Notes under the pieces: generated by a model
What the model saw: only the letters and a program-made list of their open reading frames with translations
What the model was told of the DNA's origin: nothing
The model's database searches: none
Translations under genes and position numbers: made by a program
Shown: piece by piece, positions 48,370-59,677 of the stretch
Position numbering within the stretch: position 1 is the first letter of the stretch
Layout: the number at the start of each line of letters is the position of its first letter
NCBI GenBank assembly: GCA_021464245.1
Contig: JADCRB010000001.1
Location: 815,169-879,168, forward strand
Direction of reading: 5' to 3'
DNA from: Carallia brachiata
Lineage: Eukaryota; Streptophyta; Magnoliopsida; Malpighiales; Rhizophoraceae
DNA: 64,000 nucleotides

Positions 48370-51300
48370 ATGTTTCATCTCAATGCCATGCATCTCCAGT
48401 TATGGATGTTAATGTCTGTGATTTGTGCAGCCGTGGCACAAATATGCAAGGAAGCAGGATCACACACCTCCGAGGATGACAAAATATTGAGCTTGCCGGG
48501 ACAGCCAAAAGTCAGCTTCCAGCAATATGCATGATACATAACGGTTGATGAAAAACAACAGAGAGCTCTTTTTTATTACTTTGTCGAAGCTGACTCAGAG
48601 CCAGCTTCCAAACCTCTTGTTCTCTGGCTTAATGGAGGTATGGTTATGAAGTTCGTTTGGATCACTTAGGTTCTTGAGTGCTTTTTCGCAAGCTTTATGC
48701 TTTGTGACATTCTTCTATTTGACAATTCTTGCAGGGCCCGGCTGCTCTTCTCTTGGAGGTGGAGCTTTCACTGAGCATGGCCCCTTTAGGCCTAGCGGTG
48801 GTGGGATTCTTAGAAGAAACAATTACAGTTGGAACAATTGTGCACTTTTGGCATTCTTTTATGCTTATTTTTTGTTAATTTTTATTTAGTATCGTAGAAC
48901 AGGACTGATGAAAGTAATTTTCTTTCTTGCCACAGAAGCAAACATGTTGTACTTGGAATCACCAGCTGGAGTTGGTTTCTCTTATTCCAAGGGCGCAACC
49001 TTTTACAAATCTGTGAATGGCAGCATCACAGGTTGCTACATACATCTCTGATATTGACAGCTTTTTTTGCTGTAACTCATGAGGAACAACACAACCAGGT
49101 CACATTGTGTTTCATTTTGTGAAAGTTTGATTGATTGTTTTAGATATTAATCACACTTTGAGTTATTTTGGTTGTGCTCTTGACTCTTTGGACATCTTAC
49201 CTACTGAAACTTATAATGTGGTTCTTTCTTTTTAGCGCAAGATAACCTTAAGTTTCTGCAAACTGGTTTGCCAAGTACCCAGAGTACAAAAATAGAGAAC
49301 TGTTCATTTCTGGAGAAACCTATGCAGATAAATTTGATACAGGAATGTCGGCAACAGCAATTCAGCAAATATTTACAGTGATTTTCTAACTCGAAATACT
49401 TATTTACAACAGGTCACTGTGTCCCACAGCTTGCACAACTTGTAGCTCAATCAGGATCCAACTTCAATTTGAAGGGCATAGCTGTCAATATAACACAAAG
49501 ACACTCATTTCTCACGCAAATTTGCTTCTTTGATAAATATATTTGAATGAAAGGTGATATGCGTTAATATTCAGTGTTTTTCCATTTTTAGATTGGAAAC
49601 CCTGCATTGGATTTTGAAACATTAAACGCAGAGGGTATCTTCTATTGGTCTCATGGATTGATATCAGATGACACTATCAAGCTTATTTCCACAATCTGTA
49701 ACACTTCACAGCCCCGAAGAGAGAGAATAATAGGCAATCTTGATAAATATATTTGAATGAAAGGTGATATGCGTTAATATTCAGTGTTTTTCCATTTTTA
49801 GATTGGAAACCCTGCATTGGATTTTGAAACATTAAACGCAGAGGGTATCTTCTATTGGTCTCATGGATTGATATCAGATGACACTATCAAGCTTATTTCC
49901 ACAATCTGTAACACTTCACAGCCCCGAAGAGAGAGAATAATAGGCAATCTTGATAAATATATTTGAATGAAAGGTGATATGCGTTAATATTCAGTGTTTT
50001 TCCATTTTTAGATTGGAAACCCTGCATTGGATTTTGAAACATTAAACGCAGAGGGTATCTTCTATTGGTCTCATGGATTGATATCAGATGACACTATCAA
50101 GCTTATTTCCACAATCTGTAACACTTCACAGCCCCGAAGAGAGAGAATAATAGGCAATCTTTCAGCAGCTTGTGCATGTGTAGGAAACTTGCCTGGAGCA
50201 GAAATTCCAAGATCACTTGATACTTATGATGCGATTGCTGATGTTTGTGTATCGTCTATTAAAACAGAATCAGAACTTGTCAATTACCCATTTGTCCCAG
50301 GAGATCGATCATTGTTATTCCTTCAACCACTATATCAGGCCGTAAGCCCTTTTTATGTATTTTACTTGTCTAAAACTGCTTGTTTTGCCTTTGACTACTA
50401 TATGACAATTTTTCGTTTCTCCATGCAGAAATACACAGAGAATGCAGATCCTTGTGGCGGAGAAAAAGTGGTTGAATATTTGAACAGGAAAGATGTTCAA
50501 GAGCTCTTCATGCTGAGCTTGTGGAAGTTGCCAATTGGACTACCTGCAGCACGTAACAATCTCCAGTCTTTTTTTTTTTTTTTTTTCTAAGTTTCAATGG
50601 TCCCTTGCTCCATAGCCTGAAAGCATTTTAGCCATCCATTTAGTTCAAAAACTAGATTTAATAGCCAATCTTGATGCAAATGCAATGAATTACTTCATCT
50701 TTTAAATTTTAATTACCACAAAACTTTTTACGGCATTTGGAAGTTATTATGCGACTTAAGAGAAATTTTATTCACATATTGATTTCTTATTCTCTATGCA
50801 TTTCACATATCGAAATTCAAGATGGATAATCCAACTTATTTTCTTCATTAACTTCAACACAGGGTTCTTCATTATGACTGTGAAAGTATATGTATATCCA
50901 CTATTGACGTTGTGAGCTCTCTGGTTAGATCAGGCATCCGAGTCCTAGTATACAGGTATATCCGTTACAATCTTTTGTATGCATGTATAAAGCAAAATTA
51001 AATAATAATGTTTCTCACCATATAACATGAGAAACTGTACAGTGGAGACCAAGATTCAGATATCCCATTTATGGGGACAAGGGCTGTGGTAAAAAGCCTG
51101 GCAAAGGAACTTGGGTTCATCACAACTGTTTCTTACATGCCTTGGTTTGAGAATAAACAGGTTAACTATCTAGTTGCTTTCACTTGCCAATAATCAGCAT
51201 ATTTTTGTACCTTTTATTTTTATCTTTCTGCACATATCTTAGTTTGTAAATTGTTAATATTGTCTTTTTTTTTTTTTTTTCTTTCTGGTTGGTGGGTGGA

Positions 51301-51515
51301 CGCAAGCTTGTGGTCATGGAGGTATCCTAACATATGCCACAATTAGAGGAGCTTCTCACATGGCACCGTATTCGTCTTCCAGGAGATCACTGCCTTTATT
51401 TGCAGCTTTTCTGGCAGGAAAACCATTGGTCACCGTTATAATTTCGTCGGTCTTTGTTCTTGATCCTCAAAAAAATTCCCCTTTTTGGTTCTTTTTAATG
51501 TTATTACTTTGTTGA
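48370..51515 (+). pseudogene. Serine carboxypeptidase-like (SCPL45-type) pseudogene
   Basis: Secreted or vacuolar serine carboxypeptidase-like family (alpha/beta hydrolase, peptidase S10). A signal-peptide frame starts at 48370 or 48388, followed by [94 protein letters not shown] and GASHMAP, all in family order across about ten exons. Damage is widespread: in-frame TGA at 48532-48534 where the family has Gly; a 1-nt loss near 49260; no GT donor after exons at about 49327 and 49489; a 1-nt loss near 50500; no AG acceptor before VGGWTQ (about 51288). The catalytic Ser of GESYAG is Thr; the Asp and His of the triad remain. An internal 210-bp segment is triplicated. No enzyme can be made. Confidence 0.9.
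49531..50160 (+). repeat. Exact 3 x 210-bp tandem repeat over an exon start
   Basis: Three copies (49531-49740, 49741-49950, 49951-50160) that read identically base for base. Each holds about 61 bases of intron end, the TTTTTAG acceptor, and about 149 bases of exon coding IGNPALDFET through RERIIGNL. Only the third copy continues into the rest of the exon. In copies one and two the frame runs into the next intron segment and stops at TGA six codons later. This points to a very recent expansion or an assembly artefact. Confidence 0.95.
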
Positions 51516-52150
51516 ATGAATGGAAGTCGTGTGTGGAAGCTTGGTCTACGAATGATGTGTTTTGTATCCTAAATGAATACCAAATAATAATGATATATAC
51601 GTTTTCTTGGTAAAGAGACATTGCATTCCACAGAATACAAATAGGGCATTGGATTTATATTTACAGCTTCTAACAAAGCGATAGCTTAATAGTTGATATC
51701 ATAATTATTTAAGAAAACTGAGGAATTATTTAACTCCCAAATAAATACGATTCCTTGTTTATCAAATATTCGAGGATATTTTGTGATCATTTCCTGGCAT
51801 TTGAATGATGTTTTTATAATATTTTTTAAGTTTCATTGAACAGAGAATTATTATTCAATAGTGCCGCAAAAGATAGATGTAAAATATATGTATTCCATGT
51901 TTCAAGTGAGAAGTCACAACATCATCGTCATATTAGCAACTCTAGAATTTGCTTATAATTTAACGACATTATGTTACTGGTCATAAAGTCTAGTAATAGA
52001 GTTATATGAACTCTTAAATTAGTCTAATAATAGAATTATTTGAATTATTAAATTAATATAGTAGTAGAGTTGTCTGAACTCATAATTTCAGATGTAAGTT
52101 TAATTTTTAGTCCTTACAAACTAAAAACACGAGAACGACACGGAGGGTCC

Positions 52151-52684
52151 TCAACCCTCAAGAGCTTCGGCTGAATAATATGCAACATTCCTCAAAGGCT
52201 TCCAACTCTTGATTTTAGCCTCAATAGACTCATAACGAACATTGTCTTTAGCCAGGGTCCTTTCACAGGTCTCGCAATTTTCCAGAGCATAATGCAAGTC
52301 CAAGGTCAACATCCCTCCTTTAAGTTCCGAAAGGTCGAAGGCACGCACTGATATTTTGAATTCATCCTCGCAGAGCTTCAGGGCTGACTTGTGTGCGGGG
52401 TTCGTGTGTTTGCTGTTCAGCAGACGGTTCAGGAAATTGGCAATATGTTTGGTTTCTTTTCTTGCCTCTTTCATGACAGCTTTTGCAACGCCACGTAGAT
52501 CGGTCGCTGATGCTGCGTTGGGGATGGATTTCAGAACCTCCATGCAGGATTTGGGCTCTCCACTTTTTTTGCATATACGTGACAGCAAATCATTAGAATC
52601 TGCAGCCTCGGAAATAGAGGAGAAATGCAGGATGAGACATATGGCTATAGCTGCCAAAAACAATGATTGAACACCAGAATCCAT
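52151..52684 (-). CDS. Pectinesterase/invertase inhibitor-like protein 1
   Basis: Intronless gene of 177 codons on the minus strand. A signal peptide (residues 1-27, ending SEA) precedes a small helical PMEI-type domain. Cys38 and Cys47, eight residues apart, fit the first conserved disulfide; Cys105 and Cys137/Cys140 fit the second pair. Members of this family are secreted and inhibit pectin methylesterases or acid invertases in the wall or vacuole; which enzyme is bound cannot be told from sequence. Start chosen as the only Met opening the signal peptide. First of three tandem paralogs on the same strand, with a TATA-like element about 90 bases upstream. Length is usual for the family and no lesion is seen. 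Confidence 0.85.
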   Translation of the reverse strand: MDSGVQSLFLAAIAICLILHFSSISEAADSNDLLSRICKKSGEPKSCMEVLKSIPNAASATDLRGVAKAVMKEARKETKHIANFLNRLLNSKHTNPAHKSALKLCEDEFKISVRAFDLSELKGGMLTLDLHYALENCETCERTLAKDNVRYESIEAKIKSWKPLRNVAYYSAEALEG

Positions 52685-52771
52685 TTTTCAGGATTGTAAT
52701 CCTGAAAACAAAGGGAGACAAAAAAAAAAAAAAGGTTGGCTTTGCTTGATGGTGCATGGGAAAAGGGCTTT

Positions 52772-52782
52772 TTACTTATAGG
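52772..52782 (-). promoter_or_regulatory. TATA-like element of inhibitor 1
   Basis: On the minus strand CCTATAAGTAA, preceded by CTTGT, about 90 bases upstream of the ATG. The neighbouring paralog has a similar CTTGTCCTTATAAATAA. Confidence 0.45.
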
Positions 52783-53059
52783 ACAAGAACCGACCTAATT
52801 TCAGATCAGTTTATACCCCCTTTTTTTTTTGTTTTTTGATACATTTGCATATAATTTAGATGGCCATATCAGTAGACTGTTAGACCCCATCAATAGAACA
52901 AATGGGCTGCCTGGCTATTAAAAGTTAAGCGCCTTAAAAACCACAAATACAGATTCTAAACATAGAAAATTTTCAGTACTTTTTTTAAAAATATTTTTCC
53001 CCCTAAATTTTCTGTCTTGCGGGACCAAAAAAGGGGTTATCATTGCCTCATAATGTTCT

Positions 53060-53590
53060 AGATTAGAGGTTTCAAAAAAATCCAAAATTTCAGTAATAAA
53101 AAAAACCGAATCAAATTGAACTGAATTCTTAGTTAATCGAACCGATTTTATAATCAGTTAACTGAATAAAACAAAAATTAAAATTTTCAATTTAGTTTCA
53201 GTTTTTATTTTAAAAATTCGTGATAACCGAACAAACCATAAATGCTATATATATATGAAAAAATATTACTAATACAACATTATTAACAAATAAATATTAA
53301 TAAACTATTATTATATCTCAAATAATTACTTATTTATTTTTTATATATAATGATAGTTATAATTTTTAAAAAATATACATTAAAATAGATTTTTCTTTTT
53401 TTACATTTAGATTATAATTTTAAATTTTTTTGTTATTAAATTCAGTTAACGGAACAGTTAAACGAAATCGAATCAAAATTTTCAGTTCAAGAACAGTTTT
53501 CAATTTTGTATAACCAAAAATTTCAGTTCAGAGATAGTTAAAGAAATTTATTTCAGTTAATCGAATCGTAAACATTTCTAGTCTAAATTT
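53060..53590. repeat. AT-rich repeat with opposed CAGTTAAC/CGAATC words
   Basis: About 530 bp with AACCGAATC, CAGTTAACTG and AATCGAACCG words near both ends in opposing orientation. The outer ends (CTAGATTAGA and TCTAGTCTAAA) are roughly inverted. This resembles a foldback MITE. Boundaries are approximate and no target duplication was found. Confidence 0.4.
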
Positions 53591-53884
53591 GGTGTTTAAT
53601 TGACTTCCAATGCCAAATTGTTTACTGTCATTCCTCCTAGGCCAAATATTTTGTGCTAACTTTTGATTTAATAAGTTAAGCAAACTGGAGTTGTGAAGAT
53701 ATGAAAAATCTCTCCGTCCCTTATTAACAAAAGATAGATAAAAAAATGTAGGCTTCAATACCGATGGCAAAACCTTCCTCTTCTATGAGTGTATATTTAC
53801 CTGTATTTTGGTTACAGCACACAAATAAAAGACATTTTAATAATTTAAGCTGCAAACAACCCCTTTGATTTTATGAAAAAATGA

Positions 53885-54080
53885 AAGATATTTTATTGTT
53901 GAGTACTGTAAACTTTGTTCTTTACAACCTCTGGACCTATTTGCATTTCTGTGTCTCAAAAAATTTTTATTCCATTTGTCATAAATTACATATTAGGGGC
54001 ACACTAATTAAGATTCATAGGCTCCAAATTTCAGTGCATTCGATCTACATTAATTATGATTCAATGACGAAGAATCTTAA
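53885..54080. repeat. Duplicated flank of the inhibitor cluster, copy 1
   Basis: Matches about 58130-58312, sharing GTTGAGTACTGTAAACTTTG, TTCTTTACAACCTCTGGACC and CACACTAATTAAGATT. It shows that the inhibitor genes were duplicated together with non-coding flanking DNA. Confidence 0.75.
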
Positions 54081-54825
54081 TTAGGAGACCCCTTGTGAGA
54101 ACAATAGTTCTTGGCGTGGATAATTTGGACAAATATTATTCACCAATTGATCCTCATTTGCTCTGCAGGTTGATCAATTACAGCGATTTGATACTGCCTT
54201 ACAAACTTTCATGCGAGCAAATACTCAAAATTTATGTATGTCTTTCCACTTTGGAGTTTTTGAGTTTTGATTCAACCAATTTAAAAGTTTGGAGAATAGT
54301 TTGCAAACAAATTTATCAAAACTAGCCTCGTTTGTTCTTATTAGCTCTTTTATATTCCAATGCCTCGAGCTTAATTTATTATGTGCATTATATTTTAATT
54401 TTGCAATGCCACAGGCTTCAAATCTCCTTCTATCTTTTTAAAGATTTTATTGCTTCGAGTTTAATCTATTAAAAAGAAAGATAAACAAAAAACGCACTCA
54501 AACACACAACTAGCATAAAAGTTAAAAATAGTCGCGGGAAATTTGGGATTAATAGATATTACAATATCAATGCAACAAACCATTATGGAGAAACATAGAT
54601 AGACATAATTTCAATAGTACAAGACAACCTTGACATTCTGCCTAGACCCTTCGTCAAAGTAACACCCCCAACAAGAAAGACTAGCAACAAGTAGGCAAAT
54701 TAAATATAATATTTTGTTTATGCAGCTGAATAGGCAACAAGAAAACGCAATTAGCGAAAGACTTTAATTAATGACGCTTTTTATTAGGACGGTTAGATAG
54801 ATATTCATCAGCAACTTTCACAGCA

Positions 54826-55353
54826 CTATCTATGGGGAATGATAGCGTCAAATCTCTCAAGTCTTCGTCTGAGCAGATCCGTTAGAACCTTGTTCTCAGC
54901 CAATTCCCTAGAACATGCTTCAAAAGCGTCCCCAGCATAAAGCACGTTTACGTTTGCGTCTTCACCGATAGGCAGGGCGAACCTCAATTGCCGCCATGAT
55001 GACTTCAATTCCTCAGCGCAGTAGTCCAAGTGTTTTTTGAATGTCGGGTTGACGTCTGTACTGTTGCGCAGAATGATTATGTCTCTATGCAGTTTTCTTA
55101 TTTCATAGATTCCCAAATTCAAAGCAGCGACTGCGACGTCATATGGACTGGTAGCTGATGCTATCTTTGGAGCGGATTTGAGAACTTGTTCGCAGTGTTT
55201 CTTCTTAGAATCAACGGCATAGCTGCACGCAGATGTCAACAAATGGTCCAAATTAACTGCACCAACTCTGGCCTCAGCTTGAGACAGGAAATGCTGCAGG
55301 AACAGGCATGAGGCTATGGTTGCAAGAACACAAACTCGAACAAGAGAGCCCAT
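54826..55353 (-). CDS. Pectinesterase/invertase inhibitor-like protein 2
   Basis: Intronless, 175 codons from the ATG at 55353. An upstream in-frame ATG at 55437 would put a basic stretch before the signal peptide, so the inner start (MGSLVRVC) is preferred. A hydrophobic signal peptide of about 28 residues ends QAEA. Cys43 and Cys54 are spaced ten apart rather than the common eight, followed by a later pair (DYCAEEL and EACSREL). The helical amphipathic pattern and the SAPKIASATSP segment match its neighbours, especially SIPNAASATD of inhibitor 1. Expected to be secreted and to bind a pectin methylesterase or invertase; the target is unknown. A TATA box lies about 115 bases upstream. Central member of the tandem cluster, with no lesion visible. 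Confidence 0.82.
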   Translation of the reverse strand: MGSLVRVCVLATIASCLFLQHFLSQAEARVGAVNLDHLLTSACSYAVDSKKKHCEQVLKSAPKIASATSPYDVAVAALNLGIYEIRKLHRDIIILRNSTDVNPTFKKHLDYCAEELKSSWRQLRFALPIGEDANVNVLYAGDAFEACSRELAENKVLTDLLRRRLERFDAIIPHR

Positions 55354-55468
55354 TTTGTCAAACCGTGTCAGGATTGCAAATCTTTTCTCTCTCTCTCTTC
55401 TTGATTGATTAAGGACAATTGAGGTACAAATGCACAAGGGATGGTGGATGACACCATAAGATTGTATT

Positions 55469-55476
55469 ATTTATAA
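55469..55476 (-). promoter_or_regulatory. TATA box of inhibitor 2
   Basis: TTATAAAT on the minus strand within CCTTATAAATAATAC, about 115 bases from the chosen ATG. The TATAAATAATAC core is shared with inhibitor 3. Confidence 0.6.
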
Positions 55477-55906
55477 GGACAAGAGTCCTAAATATAGAAC
55501 GTTGGGTGTTTCGATCTTTGGAAAGCTGGAAATGTAGCTCAACCATTAGTCCCCAACAGATAAAGCAAACGAGGCAAATGAGCTGTCTAGTTGTTGAAAA
55601 ACGCCTCAATTATTTCTAAATACAGAAAAAAAACTGTTAAAATTTCCTCTTTGCTGTAGTTTCTAGTTAAATTTTGATGATAAAGATCAAAGAGGAGGTT
55701 AGATTGGATCTAAAAGTTGCTGTTTAGTTTAGTTTAGTTCAAACAGTAAGTTGTTGGTAGGAGCAGATGGAGCCTGTTATCACTTCTTATACAGCCACGA
55801 TGTTTCCAGAGTTGCAAAACCAATATAAACTCCAAAAGAAGAAAGAAATAATGACCTATAAATCAGGGTTGATACATCCCAGAGCCAGTGAACTTGGAAT
55901 AGCAAA

Positions 55907-56081
55907 CACAACCAGGCATTACGGGTGGTAAGGAAGCCATGCTTCCTTCTTGGGCCTGGCGGGGTTCGATTCCCCTTGGGGGTGCTGTGCAGCTCCGGAA
56001 TACCTGCAGAACCTGTTTTCCTGCCTTCTCGTCCACACCTAACAAATTAACTCCTAACTTTGAATTTAAAAAAAAAAAAAA
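55907..56081 (+). mobile_element. SINE-like element with B box and poly-A tail
   Basis: A 175-bp segment ending in an A-run (56068-56081). It contains GGTTCGATTCC (55963-55973), a near-perfect tRNA T-arm/B-box match. The paralogous flank at about 58321-58385 lacks it: there the TAGCAAAG word runs straight into TCTTTCTCTATTAG. Similar 17-18 bp words lie on both sides (55890-55906 and 56082-56099, about 14 of 17 matching), consistent with an aged target duplication. GC content is well above the surroundings. The family was not identified. Confidence 0.7.
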
Positions 56082-56099
56082 GAATTTGAAAGAGAAAAG

Positions 56100-58129
56100 T
56101 TTTTCTCTATTATTTTGTTATTTTTAAATTAATTTTGAGAAAGCAAGTTGGGAATTTTGGTCGGCATGCAAGACATTACATTTTTCTTTTAAGGGCGCGA
56201 GTGTACGGATAAAAACGGGTGGACAGAGAAAGTATCAATAATGCAACGATTATAATTATTTCTACAACAAAATTATTAAAATATAATACAAAAAATAATC
56301 ATGTTAATTTTATTACAAAAAAATTAATTTCATTACAAAAATATTTTTTATTTTTATATTATTGACACTCTCCTGTCCACCACTCTTGGTCCTCCCATCT
56401 TTTTCATTCTTTTAATTGTTGGCTCTGTCAACTTTTATTATTTTCTATATTTATAACAAAAGATAGACCAACTTCAATACAGATGTCCAAACCTTCCTCT
56501 TCTTTATATGGATAAAATGATGCTGAGTGGATAATCATGTTGAAATTAGAAATTTATTTAGAATTTAGCTTGTATTTTACGTGAGATTATTGATATCTTA
56601 TTTCCTATTTATTTTATTTTTGTTAATTTTTTTAATTTGAGTATTAGTATGTCATTTATAAGCTATAAAAATTAGTTTCTCCTCTAATGTCCACCATGAT
56701 TTTAATACACCCAATTTTTTGAATCATATGATAGATTAAAACATAAATCTTTTTTATTCAAAAAACCAAGATAATAGTGACATGCGTAACTGTAGAAATA
56801 ATGTAATTAATTGTGGAAAAGTTATAAAATCGTTTATGATAATAATTTTAATAATTCAAATAATTATTACATTTAATCGTTACCATCTAAAACCCTCTCT
56901 CACACACATTAGGATGTCATTTATTTATCTTACCACTAGTTTCTAAGTCCCACGCATTATGCGTGTTTTAATTTATGTCAGAATATGATAATTTTAATAT
57001 GAAATTAATAATTGGAATAGTTTCCTATTTTTTCAAAAAGAATTATTAAAGACAAAAAAAAATAATCCACAAATTTTTCAACTTGTACCATTTGCAACTC
57101 TTTCTCTGGATTCCCAAATATAATATTGTATATAAGATTTAAATTTCAGCACAAGAATGAAAGACATTTTAATAATGGCAAAAACTAGGAGCCATTAAAA
57201 AAAAAATAGCCATAAAATGGCTGTAGGTATTAGAAAATTTTGTTTTAGCAAAAAAGAAAATGAACAAACAATTTTCTTTAATTAAAGTTTACGATAATAT
57301 TAAGTATATTTAGAAAAATATTAAATTTATTTTATGTTTAGTTTTGAAAAAAAAAATGAAACATCTTTTAAATACTACACTAATTTGTATGACTACTTTA
57401 TGACTGTTTTTATATCTGTAATTGAGACTCTTTAATATTTAACCTGCAAATAACCCATTTGATTTTATGAAAAAATATAACAACTTTGATTTCACATAAA
57501 CAATTGAGCCTCTCAAATCCCTGTTAAGACATCAACCGCGCCTGTTACGAAATCCATGTCATCATATTCATTTGGAGTAGGGATTTTTTTTCTCTGGGAA
57601 ACATGTTGCTATTTTTAGTGAAACATGTTCTAAGCGAAATTTAAAATCACAATGTAGAACTTTCCTAGCTTCGTCGAACGCTGTCTCATATATAGTACGC
57701 AGAACCCTCAGCAGTATTAGTCCACAGTAGCATCTACGACTTTTCTTTGCTTTGATTTTCTAACCTTCATGTTATGAACCTCAACGTCCCGGCAGGCTTG
57801 TAGACTATGTTGTCTAGAAAATATGATATGTACGTAACTTTACCCTTATCTTTTACATAGAGGCTGTTCTTACAATTCGAACTAAAGATCGCCATCTCGA
57901 AATAGGATGACATTACCATCAAATCAAGTCTCATTTTTCAAATCTGTGAAATAGTCTTATGGAGAAATGTGTTCCACGATGAATTAGGCCCATGGAATAA
58001 CTTTTGAGATTTCCAAGCGGAGGATTTCTGCCATAAATAGAAAAGCATTGCCGAATCTTTCTCTCGGTTTCTATTATATACGTTACATTAAGAATATACA
58101 AGTTTTTGGAAGAAATTATTTGGTGATTT
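56100..58129. other. AT-rich spacer in inhibitor cluster
   Basis: Mostly AT-rich DNA without a gene. Bases about 56100-56160 and 56405-56465 match about 58368-58430 and 58460-58520 (TTGTTGGCTCTGTCAACTT is shared), so they belong to the co-duplicated flank. Between them unit 1 has extra AT-rich sequence. Confidence 0.45.
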
Positions 58130-58312
58130 ATTGTTGAGTACTGTAAACTTTGTTCTTTACAACCTCTGGACCTGTTTGCGTTTCTGTGTTTCAGAAAATT
58201 TTTATACCATTTGTCATTTTATCCAATAGTTATATATTGCAAAGTAGGGTCACACTAATTAAGATTGTTAGGCTCGAAATCGCAGTGCCTTCGATCGACC
58301 TAAATTAACATT
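58130..58312. repeat. Duplicated flank of the inhibitor cluster, copy 2
   Basis: Counterpart of 53885-54080, with the same GTACTGTAAACTTTG and ACAACCTCTGGACC words. It is followed by the counterpart of the 55861 region without the SINE-like insertion. Confidence 0.75.
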
Positions 58313-59038
58313 CAAAAACTAGATCAGGGTTAATACATTCCTGAGGCAGTGAGTTTCCCATAGCAAAGTCTTTCTCTATTAGTTTATTATTTTGAATTTA
58401 ATTTTGGGAAAGGAATTTTGGTCGCTGTAGAAGACATTATATTTTTTCTATCATTCTATTAATTGTTGGCTCTGTCAACTTACAATTAAATAAGTTTTGT
58501 TATTTTCTATATTTATAGCATGATTGCAAATATAATTTAATTTAATTCTAATTTTATTAATAATTTTCTTAGACATACATGTCAAGGTCCCAATACAGCA
58601 ATACAATGTTTTCATTGAGTTTTATTATATCTATTTTAGTTCTTAGTCATACATTTAATGCTTATTTTAATACCATTCGGTAGATATTCAAAGATAGAAC
58701 GACTCAAGAAAAAAAGTTACGTCTCTTGGTCAATGTGGAGATTTGAGTAAAAAGATAATAATAGTAATACATATATATAGATATTTTTTTTAGATGCGGT
58801 CACGTCAAAGAAGAGATTGAGATTTAACTAATAGTAAAATCTGAAATTTCAATCTCAAATCTCAGTCGTTTATGAACTGAATTAATTATTTTAAATTTGG
58901 CTGAAACTTTAAATTAGCTTTCAAGGGTAGCCTTTAGTTTTAATTGTGCCTTGTTTATGTATCACTATAATTATTCTTGTCATGGCGACAGAGGAAGAAA
59001 TACAAGTTTGAATGTTATGGTTTATGATTTGAATGAGC

Positions 59039-59593
59039 CTAAGCTCTACAAGAGCTGCCAAGGACACATAAGCAGCGGTGTAGATTTCTTCGAATTTTCG
59101 AGTTTAGGCCAAATCGAATCAATAAAAACATGGTCATTAACCAAAACTTCTTCACACAGATCTTCATCGTCAGGAAAGCTTTGGCGACCACGTCCAAGCT
59201 CGACTTGCCGCCGTGCATTAGCCCAGGCCTGAAGTCACTCGCTGCCGAATGAAAAGAATCGGCACACTGATTAAGCGCCTGCTTGTAAGTTGTGGGGGTG
59301 TGTTTACCGTAGAACAAACCCGTAAAGAAATTGACCGTGTTTTTGGTTTCTACCGTGGCCAATTCTAGTACAATGGTCGCTATGTCCTTGCGACTTGATA
59401 CCGATGATAGCCTTGGAATCGATTCCAAAAATTTCATAAAGGACTTGAAGTCTTGGTCGTGCTTGCAGACGGCCGTCAAGAGTTTATGAGAATGAGGAGA
59501 TATGGTCGTCCTTGCTTCACCCGGTTGGGTAGATTGAAGGCAGAGAAATAGAAGGAATGTGGAGAACAAGAAAAAACCACCTAAAGAATCCAT
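59039..59593 (-). CDS. Inhibitor-like protein 3, apparently decaying
   Basis: Intronless frame of 184 codons with a signal peptide of about 26 residues and the PMEI/invertase-inhibitor fold pattern. The first segment aligns with inhibitor 1 (VCKHDQDFKSF against ICKKSGEPKSC), which shows that the second conserved Cys is Phe here. Near 59170-59176 the frame appears shifted: the current tail is basic and hydrophobic without family likeness, while the other frame gives DDEDLCEEVLVNDHVF, which looks like the proper fourth-helix region around the last Cys, and stops nearby. A net 1-nt loss explains this. Probably non-functional or making an altered tail. A TATA box sits about 80 bases upstream. It is the most diverged of the three paralogs. 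Confidence 0.65.
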   Translation of the reverse strand: MDSLGGFFLFSTFLLFLCLQSTQPGEARTTISPHSHKLLTAVCKHDQDFKSFMKFLESIPRLSSVSSRKDIATIVLELATVETKNTVNFFTGLFYGKHTPTTYKQALNQCADSFHSAASDFRPGLMHGGKSSLDVVAKAFLTMKICVKKFWLMTMFLLIRFGLNSKIRRNLHRCLCVLGSSCRA

Positions 59594-59669
59594 TTTATAA
59601 CAAAATATGAGGACTATGGTCTATATTACGTGAAATGAAATTCTTTTCTGATTTATTATTTTCCGTATT

Positions 59670-59677
59670 ATTTATAG
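59670..59677 (-). promoter_or_regulatory. TATA box of inhibitor 3
   Basis: CTATAAAT on the minus strand within CTATAAATAATAC, about 80 bases from the ATG. The same core occurs before inhibitor 2. Confidence 0.6.

Noticed and set aside
55940..56010. Possible tRNA gene around GGTTCGATTCC
   Set aside because: Only a T-arm-like B box fits. No acceptor stem or anticodon arm can be folded around it, and the poly-A tail and flanking repeats favour a SINE.
55863..56045. 60-codon minus-strand frame with a protein-like appearance
   Set aside because: Lies in and next to the SINE-like insertion (55907-56081) and reads through its B box in antisense; better explained as element sequence.
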